A stretch of DNA of 64,000 nt from Streptomyces sp. NBC_00576 (GCF_036345175.1 NZ_CP107780.1:8866001-8930000); one strand, 5' to 3'. Positions 44,719 through 53,001 are shown, counted from the stretch's first letter. The notes: generated from the letters alone by a model not told the origin. Numbers and translations are program-made.

Positions 44719-44745
44719 ATTCGGAGCCCTCCCGGATGCGGATTG
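44719..44745 (-). promoter_or_regulatory. SigK-like promoter of the DUF4331 gene
   Basis: On the minus strand CAATCC (-35; 44740-44745) and CCGAAT (-10; 44719-44724) are 15 nt apart, 41 nt before the DUF4331 ATG. Mycobacterial SigK promoters use CCATCC and CCGAAT. The divergent sigma factor gene has a matching element with the same spacer. Confidence 0.6.
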
Positions 44746-44818
44746 GTCGAATCTGAAAACTTTCTTGAAAACGTTTGGGAGGCGACCCACCCGCGTTTCG
44801 AGGGCAGTTGATCCGTAC

Positions 44819-44845
44819 CCATCCGGAGGCGCGTTCGCTTCGAAT
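44819..44845 (+). promoter_or_regulatory. SigK-like promoter of the ECF sigma factor gene
   Basis: CCATCC (44819-44824) and TCGAAT (44840-44845) are 15 nt apart. The -10 overlaps the ATG at 44844, so transcription would begin downstream of that codon and translation must use a later start. Confidence 0.6.
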
Positions 44846-44915
44846 GCCTAAGGTGACGGTGACAAGCGTGATGGAGCGGGGAGGGGCCGTGTGCGGCCAT
44901 AGAGAGGGGACGCGG

Positions 44916-45458
44916 GTGGGAGCGGACGAGCTTCTGGTACTCGTGGCCGGGGGCGACCAGAAGGCCTTCGAAGAGCTGTACGGGATCGTGTCCGGGCCGG
45001 TCTTCGGACTGGTGCGGCGCGTGGTGCGGGATCCGGCGCAGTCGGAGGAGGTGTCCCAGGAGGTTCTGCTCGAACTCTGGCGGTCCTCACCCCGGTTCGA
45101 CCCCAGGAAGGGCAGCGCCCTGTCCTGGATACTCACGCTCGCGCACCGTCGGGCTGTCGACCGGGTGCGCAGCGCCCGCGCGGCCGGCGAGCGCGAGCAG
45201 CGCGAGGCGCAGCGCTCCCACCGGCCCGCCTTCGACCACGTGGCCGAAGAGGTCGAGGCGGGAATGGAACGCGAATGGGTACGCCGCTGCCTGGACCGTC
45301 TGACCACCCTGCAACGCCAGTCGGTCACCCTCGCCTACTACGAGGGCTACACGTACCGTGAGGTGGCGGAGCAACTCTCGCTCCCGCTGGGCACGGTGAA
45401 GACACGGATGCGCGACGGACTGACCCGACTGCGCGAATGCCTGGGAGGTGTCGCATGA
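44916..45458 (+). CDS. ECF sigma factor, SigK-like
   Basis: About 180 residues from the GTG at 44916. Region 2 has GGDQKAFEELYGIVSGPVFG, RRVVRDPAQSEEVSQEVLLE, LWRSSPRFDPRKGSALSWIL and TLAHRRAVDRVRSA, the SigK-like signature. Region 4 has LTTLQRQSVTLAYYEGYTYR and EVAEQLSLPLGTVKTRMRDG. The GTG is chosen because GAGAGGGG lies 7-14 nt before it and because the likely promoter -10 covers the ATG at 44844; an ATG at 44871 is a possible alternative. The stop overlaps the anti-sigma gene by 4 nt (ATGA). It likely drives its own gene and the divergent DUF4331-TPR-NicO unit. Confidence 0.88.
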   Translation: MGADELLVLVAGGDQKAFEELYGIVSGPVFGLVRRVVRDPAQSEEVSQEVLLELWRSSPRFDPRKGSALSWILTLAHRRAVDRVRSARAAGEREQREAQRSHRPAFDHVAEEVEAGMEREWVRRCLDRLTTLQRQSVTLAYYEGYTYREVAEQLSLPLGTVKTRMRDGLTRLRECLGGVA

Positions 45459-46318
45459 GCGCGCTCGGCAGACTGTTCCGCCGCGAGGATCTCCACTCCC
45501 TCGCCGCCCCCTACGCCCTCGACGCCCTGGATCCCGACGAGCGGCGCCGCTTCGAGAAGCACCTTTCCCGCTGCGACGCCTGCACCGCCGAGGTGCGCCT
45601 GCTGTCCGAGGACGCGGTCCGGCTGGCCTGGTCCACGGCCGCGCCGCCCCCGTTCGCCATGCGGGACCGGGTCCTGTCCGCCGTACGTGCGACCCCGCAG
45701 GAGTCCCCGGGGCATTCCCCTGGCCACTCTCCGGCGCACGCCCCCGGACGCTCCGCCGAGGCGCCCCGCAGGCGGAGCCATCAGCTGCCGGCGCACGTCT
45801 GGGGCACCGAACCGCCGCCGCCGGTCCGCCGTGCGCCCCGCATGCGCCCCATGTTCGCCCCGCTCGCCACGCTCACGGCGGCAGCCGCCCTTGTTGTCGC
45901 CGCGCTGTTCGCCGTGCAGAACACGCAGACCCAGGACAAGCTGGACACCGCGCAGGCCCAGGCGCGTGAGATTGCCGACGTTCTGTCAGCTCCCGACGCA
46001 CGGGCGACCGCCGACCGGGACGCGCGGGGGCAGGGAATCACCGCGATTGCCTCCGCGTCCGAGGGGCGCGCGGTGGTGACCCTCAGTGGGTACGGCGAAC
46101 TGCCGAGCGACAGCGTGCATCAGCTGTGGCTCATGCGCCCTGATGTGCAACCACGCTCTCTGGGACTCTTCAAGGGCGACACGCCCTTGGTCGCAACCGG
46201 TCTCGACAAGACGGCCACATCACTCGCTGTGACCGTCGAACCCGACGGCGGCTCAGAACAGCCCACCAGCGCACCAGTTGTCCAACTCGCCCTGGAATCG
46301 GTTGGATTCGGAGAGTAA
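45455..46318 (+). CDS. Anti-sigma factor, RskA-like, with zinc-finger domain
   Basis: A 287-residue membrane protein. The cytoplasmic anti-sigma domain has LHSLAAPYALDALDPDERRR and HLSRCDACTAEVRLLSEDAV (H-x3-C-x2-C zinc motif). A Pro/His-rich linker follows, then one membrane helix (LATLTAAAALVVAALFAVQN). The outer RskA domain has GITAIASASEGRAVVTLSGY and VHQLWLMRPDVQPRSLGLF, ending VVQLALESVGF. It is coupled to the sigma factor gene by an ATGA overlap. It should hold the sigma factor until a surface signal triggers regulated proteolysis, as for mycobacterial RskA. Confidence 0.88.
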   Translation: MSALGRLFRREDLHSLAAPYALDALDPDERRRFEKHLSRCDACTAEVRLLSEDAVRLAWSTAAPPPFAMRDRVLSAVRATPQESPGHSPGHSPAHAPGRSAEAPRRRSHQLPAHVWGTEPPPPVRRAPRMRPMFAPLATLTAAAALVVAALFAVQNTQTQDKLDTAQAQAREIADVLSAPDARATADRDARGQGITAIASASEGRAVVTLSGYGELPSDSVHQLWLMRPDVQPRSLGLFKGDTPLVATGLDKTATSLAVTVEPDGGSEQPTSAPVVQLALESVGFGE

Positions 46319-46444
46319 TCGTCAAGTGGTCGTCAACACCCTTGTGGGGAAGGTGAATCCTGTGACCGCGATACACGAGTGCCTTGAGGGAGCGATAGGG
46401 TTAACCTGCCCGGGCCGGGTGGACTCGTACGGGTGGGGAGTGAC

Positions 46445-46714
46445 ATGGAACAGATAACGATGCACAGCAGGGCACGTGTCCCTGCGATCACGTGCGGGAG
46501 CAGTGCGACAAAGGCGCGCCTCGACCGCCATCTCTCGGTGCTGTCGGGACCCGCCGTCCCTCAGCGCGAGACGGCGGAGGCGACCTCGCTGATGCGCGAA
46601 CTCACCTCACGGGACACCGTGAAGCAGCGCAGCGACCTCGGCAAGCGTGTGAGCCGGCTCTCGCTCTTCGCCCCGCTGCGCCGTCTGAGCCGCACCCTGT
46701 TCGGCGGGCGCTGA
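46445..46714 (+). CDS. Small basic protein, function unknown
   Basis: An 89-residue protein beginning MEQITMHSRARVPAITCG and ending SLFAPLRRLSRTLFGGR. GGGGAG lies 4-9 nt before the ATG. It has no signal peptide or membrane helix; the C-terminus is a basic amphipathic segment. It lies 126 nt after the anti-sigma gene and may have its own promoter. I recognise no domain. Confidence 0.6.
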   Translation: MEQITMHSRARVPAITCGSSATKARLDRHLSVLSGPAVPQRETAEATSLMRELTSRDTVKQRSDLGKRVSRLSLFAPLRRLSRTLFGGR

Positions 46715-46800
46715 GCGGACCGGATCGGCGTCCCCACGCCGTTCACGGATTCACCGTCTCCGGCTGTAGTCCGGTAGTTCCGGTCATTCCGGGCCCGCGC

Positions 46801-48003
46801 TCAGGCGGCCACACCGTCCCGGCGCAGTGCTGCGATCTCCTCGCCCGTCATCCCCACGGCAAGCAGCACCGCATCGGTGTGTTCCCCGAGCGCGGGCACA
46901 TCACCCATCCGCGCCTCGTCCCCGCCCGGCAGTGTGATGGGGGGCAGCAACGCGCGCAACGGTCCCACCGGTGAACCCACTTCCCGCCACCGGTCCCGCG
47001 CCGCGAACTGCGGATGCTCCGCCACCTCCTGTACGTCCCTCAGCCGCGCGCACGCGATCCCGGCATCCTCCAGCCGCGCCACCGCCTCATCGGCGTCCAG
47101 CGCACCGAGGGCCGCGGCCACGTGGGAATCCGTCCGCTCCCGGTTCGTCACCCGTGCAGCGTTCGTCGCGTACGCCGGATCGGACCCCAACTCGGGCCGC
47201 CGAAGCACCTGTTCGGCCAGCCGCAGCCACTCACGGTCGTTCTGCACCGACAGCAGCACCTGCCCGCCGTCCGCCGTCGCGTAGGCGTCGTACGGGGCGA
47301 TGACGGCGTGCGCGAGGCCGGTGCGCGCCGGGGGAGTGCCGTCGTGCATCGCGTGGTGGAGGGGGTGCCCCATCCACTCGGCGAGCGCGTCCAGCATCGA
47401 CACCTCCACCGGCCCGCCCCGCCCGGTCACGCCCCGCCGTACGAGCGCCGCCAGCACTCCCGAGAACGCGTACATGCCGGCCGCGATGTCCGCCGCCGGA
47501 ATCCCGGCCTTCACCGGCCGCTCCGGAGTCCCGGTCACCGACACCAGCCCGGCCTCGCACTGCACGAGCATGTCGTACGCCCGCTTGCCGGCGTACGGCC
47601 CCGACGCCCCGTACCCCGAGATGTCCACGGCGATGAGCCGGGGGTGCGCGGCGCAGAGGGTGGCCGCGTCGAGGCCGAGGCGGGCGGCGGCGCCCTGGGC
47701 GAGGTTCTGCACGAACACATCGGCGTCGGCGACGAGGCGCCGTACGACGGCGAGCCCGCGGGGATCCTTGACGTCGAGGGCGAGGGACTCCTTTCCCCGG
47801 TTGCACCACACGAAATGCGAGGCGAGACCGTGGGCGGCGGTGTCGTAGGCGCGCGCGAAGTCGCCGCCGTCGACCCGCTCGACCTTGATGACCCGGGCGC
47901 CCAGGTCGGCGAGTTGCCGGGTGGCGAAGGGGGCGGCGACGGCTTGTTCGAGGGTGACGACTGTGAGGCCGGTGAGGGGGAGGGGTTCCATGCGGGCGAT
48001 CAT
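46801..48003 (-). CDS. CaiB/BaiF family CoA transferase
   Basis: A 400-residue class III CoA transferase. Typical segments are VVTLEQAVAAPFATRQLADL, GARVIKVERVDGGDFARAYD, FVWCNRGKESLALDVKDPRG and LIAVDISGYGASGPYAGKRA followed by YDMLVQCEAGL, where the conserved aspartate (YD) is the catalytic acyl carrier. PVEVSMLDALAEWMGHP also fits. Start could be ATG 48003 or 47991; neither has a strong binding site. It moves CoA between small carboxylic acids; the pair is unknown. Convergent with the small basic gene. Confidence 0.88.
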   Translation of the reverse strand: MIARMEPLPLTGLTVVTLEQAVAAPFATRQLADLGARVIKVERVDGGDFARAYDTAAHGLASHFVWCNRGKESLALDVKDPRGLAVVRRLVADADVFVQNLAQGAAARLGLDAATLCAAHPRLIAVDISGYGASGPYAGKRAYDMLVQCEAGLVSVTGTPERPVKAGIPAADIAAGMYAFSGVLAALVRRGVTGRGGPVEVSMLDALAEWMGHPLHHAMHDGTPPARTGLAHAVIAPYDAYATADGGQVLLSVQNDREWLRLAEQVLRRPELGSDPAYATNAARVTNRERTDSHVAAALGALDADEAVARLEDAGIACARLRDVQEVAEHPQFAARDRWREVGSPVGPLRALLPPITLPGGDEARMGDVPALGEHTDAVLLAVGMTGEEIAALRRDGVAA

Positions 48004-48042
48004 GTCGGGTTTTCGCCCCCGCCGCCCCTACCCGTCCCATCC

Positions 48043-48061
48043 CTGGGGGCTGCGCCCCCAG
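48043..48061. terminator. Hairpin within a Streptomyces intergenic repeat
   Basis: CTGGGGGC-TGC-GCCCCCAG is a perfect 8-bp stem. It is followed by ACCCCC and then CTCAAATGCCGGACGGGCTG, a combination found in many Streptomyces intergenic regions. It lies between the ABC permease stop and the CoA transferase start on the same strand. Confidence 0.65.
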
Positions 48062-48148
48062 ACCCCCATCGCGCTGAACGCGCTCGTCCTCAAATGCCGG
48101 ACGGGCTGAACTACAGGGCGGCGGGGGCGAGGAAAGTGGTCTGGACGG

Positions 48149-48988
48149 TCAGGCCTCGCCCTCCCCGTACCGCCGAACCGCCAGCGGCAGGAACACCGTG
48201 ACCAGTACCACACACCACGCCAGCGACCCGGCGACAGGGTGGACGACCGGCCACGCGCCGTCCGCCGGGACCGGCGCGTTCCCGAACAGGCTCCGCATCG
48301 CCGTGGCGACCGCGCTGATCGGGTTCCACTCCGCCAACGTCCGCAACCACCCGGGCAGACCGTCCGTCGGGATGTACGCGTTCGACAGCATCGGCAGGAG
48401 AAACGCCGCGCCCCCCAGTTGACCGGCCGCCTCCTCGCTCCGGGACAGCAGCCCGAGGTAGATCCCGATCCACGTCGTCGCGAACCGGAAGAGCAGCAAC
48501 AGACCCACCGCTCCCGCCGCCCGCAGCACCGACCCCTCGATCCGCCACCCCACCGCAAGCCCGACGAGGAGCAGGGGCACCATCCCCACGGCGGTGACCA
48601 CGAGGTCCCCGAGTGCCTGCCCCAGGGGTGCGGCGGCCCGGCTGATCGGCAGCGTACGGAGACGGTCGGTCACGCCCCGGTGGGTGTCCTGGGCCGCCTG
48701 GAACATCCCGGTCATGATGCCGTTGGCGGCGGTCGCCACCAGCAGCCCCGGTACCAGGAAGGCACGGTAGTCCTCGCCGGGCATCGCGAGGGCGCTGCCG
48801 AAGACGTACCCGAAGAACAGCAGCATCGTGATCGGCATGGACTGGGTGAGGATCAGCAGCCCCGGGTTGTGCCGCAGCCGTCGCAGATGCCGGCCCAGCA
48901 TGGCCGTGCCGTCGTAGGTCAGGGCGGAGACCGCGGATGACGTGGAAGTCGTGGCGTTCGTGGAGTTCGGGGAAGTCGACGTGCTCAC
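48149..48988 (-). CDS. ABC-2 type transporter permease (DrrB-like)
   Basis: A 279-residue permease with a Ser/Thr-rich N-terminus and six predicted helices, including PITMLLFFGYVFGSALAM, YRAFLVPGLLVATAANGIMT, GDLVVTAVGMVPLLLVGLAV and AAFLLPMLSNAYIP. The DTHRGVTDRLRTLPISR segment is the cytoplasmic coupling region of ABC-2 permeases, and LRTLAEWNPISAVATAMRSL is the family signature near the C-terminus. The GTG overlaps the ATPase gene stop (GTGA). It forms an exporter with that ATPase. Confidence 0.9.
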   Translation of the reverse strand: MSTSTSPNSTNATTSTSSAVSALTYDGTAMLGRHLRRLRHNPGLLILTQSMPITMLLFFGYVFGSALAMPGEDYRAFLVPGLLVATAANGIMTGMFQAAQDTHRGVTDRLRTLPISRAAAPLGQALGDLVVTAVGMVPLLLVGLAVGWRIEGSVLRAAGAVGLLLLFRFATTWIGIYLGLLSRSEEAAGQLGGAAFLLPMLSNAYIPTDGLPGWLRTLAEWNPISAVATAMRSLFGNAPVPADGAWPVVHPVAGSLAWCVVLVTVFLPLAVRRYGEGEA

Positions 48989-49929
48989 GCTGCAAGCTCC
49001 TTACGTTCCGTCAGCCGGAGAAACACGTCGTCGAGGGTCGGCGGGCGCAGGCTCGCGTCGAGCAACGGCACGCCGGCGGCGTCGAGTTCGCGCACCAGTC
49101 GGGGAAGGGTGATCGTCGGGTCGGTGGTGACCGCGCCGACGGTGAGCCGGTCGTGGTCCAACACCGGTTCGGAACCGGTGAGTTGGTCGAGGATCGCGGC
49201 TGCGCCCAGCAGTGCGTCGGCCTCGGCGACCATGACCTCCGCGTACGAGCCGATGAGGGCCTTGAGTTGGGCCGGCGACCCGGTGTGGGCGGCCCGGCCG
49301 TGCTCCACGAGGACGATCTCGTCAGCGAGTTGGTCGGCCTCCTCCAGGTACTGGGTGGTCAGCAGAACCGTCGTACCCTCCTCCTTCAGCCCGCGCACCG
49401 CCGCCCAGATCTGGTTGCGGGCCGCAGGGTCGAGCCCCGTCGTGGGCTCGTCCAGGAAGAGCACGTCGGGCCGTTCGACCAGGCTCGCCGCGAGGTCGAG
49501 GCGCCGGCGCATCCCGCCCGAGTAGGTGGATGCGGGCCGGTCGGCGGCCTCCGCGAGCCCGAAGCGGCCGAGCAGGTCGTCGGCGCGTGCGGCCGGTCCC
49601 CTGACCCGGTGCAGCCGGGCGAAGAGCCGCAGGTTCTCGCGGCCGGTGAGGTCGCCGTCGACCGACGCGTACTGCCCGGTGACGCCGATCCGGCGTCGTA
49701 CAGCAGCTGCCTCCCGCACGAGGTCGTGGCCCGCGATGCGCGCCGAGCCCGCGTCGGGCCGCAGCAGCGTGGTGAGCAGCCGTACGGCCGTGGTCTTGCC
49801 CGCGCCGTTCGGCCCCAGCAGCCCGCACACGGATCCCTCGGCCACCGCCAGGTCCAGCCCGCGTACGGCATGGATCTTCCCGAAGGACTTCTCCAGACCT
49901 TCACTAAGTACAGCGTACGTAGTAGTCAT
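48985..49929 (-). CDS. ABC transporter ATP-binding protein (DrrA-like)
   Basis: A 314-residue ATPase: Walker A GLLGPNGAGKTTAVRLLTTL, Q-loop VTGQYASVDGDLTGRENL, signature STYSGGMRRRLDLAASLV, Walker B DVLFLDEPTTGLDP and H-loop-type LLTTQYLEEADQLADEI (Gln-Tyr as in DrrA). The C-terminal ~85 residues (LKALIGSYAEVMV to PPTLDDVFLRLTER) are the DrrA-type extension. The ATG at 49929 has GGTCACCTC-derived AGGTGA close upstream on the coding-strand complement only, so the binding site is weak. It is divergent from a TetR gene, which likely represses it. Confidence 0.9.
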   Translation of the reverse strand: MTTTYAVLSEGLEKSFGKIHAVRGLDLAVAEGSVCGLLGPNGAGKTTAVRLLTTLLRPDAGSARIAGHDLVREAAAVRRRIGVTGQYASVDGDLTGRENLRLFARLHRVRGPAARADDLLGRFGLAEAADRPASTYSGGMRRRLDLAASLVERPDVLFLDEPTTGLDPAARNQIWAAVRGLKEEGTTVLLTTQYLEEADQLADEIVLVEHGRAAHTGSPAQLKALIGSYAEVMVAEADALLGAAAILDQLTGSEPVLDHDRLTVGAVTTDPTITLPRLVRELDAAGVPLLDASLRPPTLDDVFLRLTERKELAA

Positions 49930-49964
49930 GAGGTGACCATAGCGCACTACGTACGGCGTACGTA
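49908..49964. promoter_or_regulatory. Operator sites of the TetR regulator in the divergent promoter
   Basis: TACGTACGGCGTACGTA (49948-49964) is a perfect 7-bp inverted repeat around GGC. A related partial copy, GTACAGCGTACGTAG (49908-49922), lies at the start of the ATPase gene. Both flank the 64-nt gap between the divergent starts. Confidence 0.7.
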
Positions 49965-49993
49965 ACTACGATGGGTGGTCGAGGTGATGATCA

Positions 49994-50707
49994 ATGGCCG
50001 GCCGAGCCGCCGTACCCGAAGTGATCTGGGCCCGTCCCGAACGTGCGGGCCGTGGTCCGAAGGCCGCGTACAGTCGCGCCGACATCGCGGCCGCCGCGGT
50101 GCGGATCGCGGACGCGGAGGGGCTCGACGCGGCCTCGATGCGGCATGTCGCGGCCGAACTGGGCTGCGGCACGATGTCGCTCTACAACTACGTCCCCCGC
50201 AAGGAGGACCTGTACGAGCTGATGGTTGACGCCATCAGTGGCGAGCACGAGCTGTGGGAGCCCTCGGGCGACTGGCGCGCCGACATGCTGCGGGTGGCCC
50301 ACCAGACCCGCACCCTCATGCGGCGCCATCCCTGGCTACCGCGTCTGATGTCCCCGGTCTACGGCTTCAGCCCCAACGCCCTGCGCTATCTCGAACACTG
50401 TCTGACCTGCCTCGACTCGTTCGACGCCCCCTACGGCACGAAGATCGAACTGATCGCGATGCTCAACGGCCTGGTGACGACGTATGTCGGCAACGAGTTG
50501 GCGACGGCTGAGCGTGCGCGGTCCCTGCCGTGGTCGGAGGAGCAGGAGAACGCGATGCGGATCGCGTACCTCGGGGGGCAGGTGGGGAGCGGTGCGTATC
50601 CCCGGATGGCTGCGGCGTTCATGGAGGACGCGGGGCCGATTGATCTGGAGGCGGTGTTCGAGCGGATGCTTCTGCGGGTGCTGGATGGGTTTTCGCCGCG
50701 GGGATGA
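49994..50707 (+). CDS. TetR/AcrR-family regulator
   Basis: A 237-residue regulator. A short N-terminal extension (EVIWARPERAGRGPKAAYSR) leads to the HTH AAAAVRIADAEGLDAASMRH, VAAELGCGTMSLYNYVPRKE. The rest is the TetR C-terminal domain of the drug-responsive class (HPWLPRLMSPVYGFSPNALR, LNGLVTTYVGNELATAER). It is divergent from the DrrAB-like exporter and shares the TACGTAC palindromes with it, so drug-relieved repression is likely. GAGGTGATGATCA lies near the start; the ATG at 49994 follows. Confidence 0.9.
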   Translation: MAGRAAVPEVIWARPERAGRGPKAAYSRADIAAAAVRIADAEGLDAASMRHVAAELGCGTMSLYNYVPRKEDLYELMVDAISGEHELWEPSGDWRADMLRVAHQTRTLMRRHPWLPRLMSPVYGFSPNALRYLEHCLTCLDSFDAPYGTKIELIAMLNGLVTTYVGNELATAERARSLPWSEEQENAMRIAYLGGQVGSGAYPRMAAAFMEDAGPIDLEAVFERMLLRVLDGFSPRG

Positions 50708-50745
50708 GGGGTCGTTTGCCGGGTGCGGGTCTCGTCGTGGTTGGT

Positions 50746-50765
50746 CGCGCAGTTCCCCGCGCCCC
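50746..50765. repeat. Streptomyces-type intergenic repeat, second copy
   Basis: CGCGCAGTTCCCCGCGCCCC is identical to 23803-23822 and again sits between the ends of convergent genes. Confidence 0.75.
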
Positions 50766-50773
50766 TAAGTGGG

Positions 50774-51948
50774 TCAGAGGAGCGTGAACTGGCCTTCTGG
50801 GCCTTCCTCGTGGTGGTCCAAGACCGAAGCGGGGCGCCGGGCGGCTGCCGGTACCGGGAGTACGCCCGCCGTCTGTAGCTCGGCTGTCGTGATCGGGTCC
50901 GTCACCGTCAACTCGGCTTGTTGCGGGCGCAATTCCGCCAGTAGTGCCAGCACAGTGATCAGCTCCAGCAGTTCCGATGTCCACGTCTGCGGCCAGGTCG
51001 CCGGCCTGATCGCCTCCAGCGTTCCCGGCTCGACCGCACCCCCTATCCGCACCGCCAGCCACTGCTCCAGCACCCGTACCCCGCCCGCCTCGAAGTCCCA
51101 TGCCTCGGGTGGTACCGGGGAGATGCGGCCGTCGTCGACCTGGAGGGTCTCCTCGTCGCGGTCGTAGTGAACGGCGACCGGGCGGGAGGGCAGTGGCGAG
51201 CGCACGTAGGGGCGCCGGCCGCCGGGCAGTTTGGGGCGTTGGCCGTCCCGTCGCATCAGCCACAGCACGCGGCGACCCAACTCGACACCCCGGGACCAGA
51301 GTTCGGGGTCGGCGGTGAGCGGACGGTGAGCCCCGGGCGTACGGCGATCAGGGCCCAGGCGAGGAGGTCGACCGGGTCGGGGCGGTGGCCCAGGCGGTCG
51401 GTGAGGTGGTCCAGCAGGCCCGGGGCCAGGTTGGGTTCGGTGCCGTCGGGCCGCCGGTACAGCGGGCGGATCCGGCCCGGGCGGATCAGGGGCGGCAGGG
51501 ACGAGGCGAGCAGCAGCGGCCCTCCGGAGCTGGGCGGTGAGGTCGCCGTCTCGACGACGAACACCTGCCGTTCGTCCGCCACCCGCCACAACTCCGGGCG
51601 CGCCGCGTCGATCAGCCGGTGGTCCGGGATCAGCCACTGCTCGTCGAAGGGCGCCTGCAGGACCCGTACCGGCTCCGCGCACGGGCCGGTGGCGCGGGCG
51701 AGCTTCTCCGTGCCGCTGGGCCGGCCGGGCAGCTGTCCCACCGCCGAGTGCGTGGTGCGTGAGCGGGTCGGCTCGAACAGGGCCTCGCGGTCCGGTTCTT
51801 CGGCCTTCAGCAGGGTGTCCCAGCGTGCTTTCAGGGATGCCGCGTCGGGTGCCGTCGGCCACCCCCGGCCCAGCCGTGGCGGTGCGACGGACCACGGCAT
51901 GAGGTCCGCGAGCAGCGGAGCGTCGTCGTCGGGCGTCACGCTGGGCAT
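50774..51948 (-). pseudogene. Type ISP restriction/modification-related C-terminal domain protein, frameshifted
   Basis: Two overlapping frames together cover one protein of about 391 residues. The first part (from the ATG at 51948) has GPCAEPVRVLQAPFDEQWLI, PDHRLIDAARPELWRVADER and VDLLAWALIAVRPG; the second, in another frame, has HRPLTADPELWSRGVELGRR and VLWLMRRDGQRPKLPGGRRP to the stop at 50774. The break is near 51330, within CCCGGGG, and one missing base would explain it. The family resembles the specificity/C-terminal region of type ISP enzymes and occurs as a stand-alone protein in Streptomyces. Either a real lesion or a sequencing error in the G-run. Confidence 0.65.
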
Positions 51949-51980
51949 CGTACGACGCCTCCTCCTGCCCTTGTCCTAGG

Positions 51981-52224
51981 CCCTGTCGTCAAATTCCCGC
52001 CTGCCCTGCGGCGTCATGCACGCTCCCCCACTGCCTTAAGGGCGTGGGAGGGGCCCCCACTCGCCGCACCGGGCACAGACCCACGTACAACCAGTACGAG
52101 GGCCTGCGCCCGGCACGCCGAGAGCAACGCTCCCCCCACTCTCGGCTTCGCTCGAGCGGGAGGTGCCCCCACGCCGCCGCAGGGCCCGCCCTTCGGGCGG
52201 ACGACGGGAATTTGACGACAGGGC
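51981..52224. mobile_element. 244-bp MITE with 20-bp terminal inverted repeats and CTAG flanks
   Basis: GCCCTGTCGTCAAATTCCCG (51981-52000) and its exact reverse complement (52205-52224) bound the element, and both ends are followed by CTAG (51977-51980 and 52225-52228), which may be the target duplication. CTAG is itself palindromic, so duplication and repeat cannot be fully separated. The interior has no transposase but carries G/C-rich hairpins and repeated CTCCCCCACT-like blocks. It needs a transposase supplied elsewhere. Confidence 0.85.
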
Positions 52225-52998
52225 CTAGGTCGCATCCAGCGTCACCGTGAAGGAGAAGCGGTCGCCCCGGTAGTGGATGACGGCCACGTCCAGGACCCGG
52301 CCCGTGTCGTCGTACGCGACGCCCGTGTAGTGCAGGATCGGGCTGAGCAGCGGGACCCGGAGCAGGCGGGCCGTCTCCGGGTCCGCGAGGCGGGCCTGCA
52401 CGGTGTCCGTGATGCGGCTGATGTCCACGCCGACGACGTCCCGCAGCACCTTGGTCATCGGCCAGCGGACCAGGTCGTGGCGGTCGATACGCTCCGCCAG
52501 TTCCGGACGGACGTAGTTGCGGGCGTGGTTGGTCGGCTCGCCGGTCTCCTCGTCGCCGCGCAGCCGGTGGTACGTGGCCACCTCCACGAGATCCGGGAAG
52601 TACTCGGCGAGTTCGGCGGGCACGGGCGCGCTGCCGTGGTCGAGGAGTTCGGTCGTCATACCGGACTGCTGGGCGACGATCGCGTCGACCGAGCCCAGCA
52701 GCCGTACGGGAGCGCCTCGTTGGGCGTCCGGCTCGATGAACGTGCCGCGTCTGCGGTGGCGGCTGATCAGCCCCTCGTCCTCCAGCTCCTTCAGCGCCTG
52801 CCGCATGGTCAGCACGCTCACGCCGTAGTGCCCCGCCAACTGTTCCTCGGTGGGCAGCCGCAGCGGGTCTCGCGCCGAGCGGCCGAGGATCGAGGCGCGC
52901 AGGGACTGCGAAACCTGGTACCAGAGGGGCAGTTTGCGGTTCAGGACGATCGAGTCCGGCGCGAAGGAGGTCACGGAGGTATCCGTACCGGTCGTCAA
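52225..52998 (-). CDS. GntR-family regulator with UTRA-type ligand domain
   Basis: A 257-residue regulator. The HTH has LWYQVSQSLRASILG, LRLPTEEQLAGHYGVSVLTM and RQALKELEDEGLISRHRRRG; the ligand domain has VATYHRLRGDEETGEPTNHA and the ending VLDVAVIHYRGDRFSFTVTL. The TTG at 52998 is chosen because it is 3 nt after the hmgA stop, implying coupled translation; a GTG at 52974 is an alternative. The stop codon TAG is formed by the CTAG at the edge of the MITE. Cotranscription with hmgA suggests it regulates tyrosine/homogentisate breakdown. Confidence 0.88.
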   Translation of the reverse strand: MTTGTDTSVTSFAPDSIVLNRKLPLWYQVSQSLRASILGRSARDPLRLPTEEQLAGHYGVSVLTMRQALKELEDEGLISRHRRRGTFIEPDAQRGAPVRLLGSVDAIVAQQSGMTTELLDHGSAPVPAELAEYFPDLVEVATYHRLRGDEETGEPTNHARNYVRPELAERIDRHDLVRWPMTKVLRDVVGVDISRITDTVQARLADPETARLLRVPLLSPILHYTGVAYDDTGRVLDVAVIHYRGDRFSFTVTLDAT

Positions 52999-53001
52999 CG
53001 C

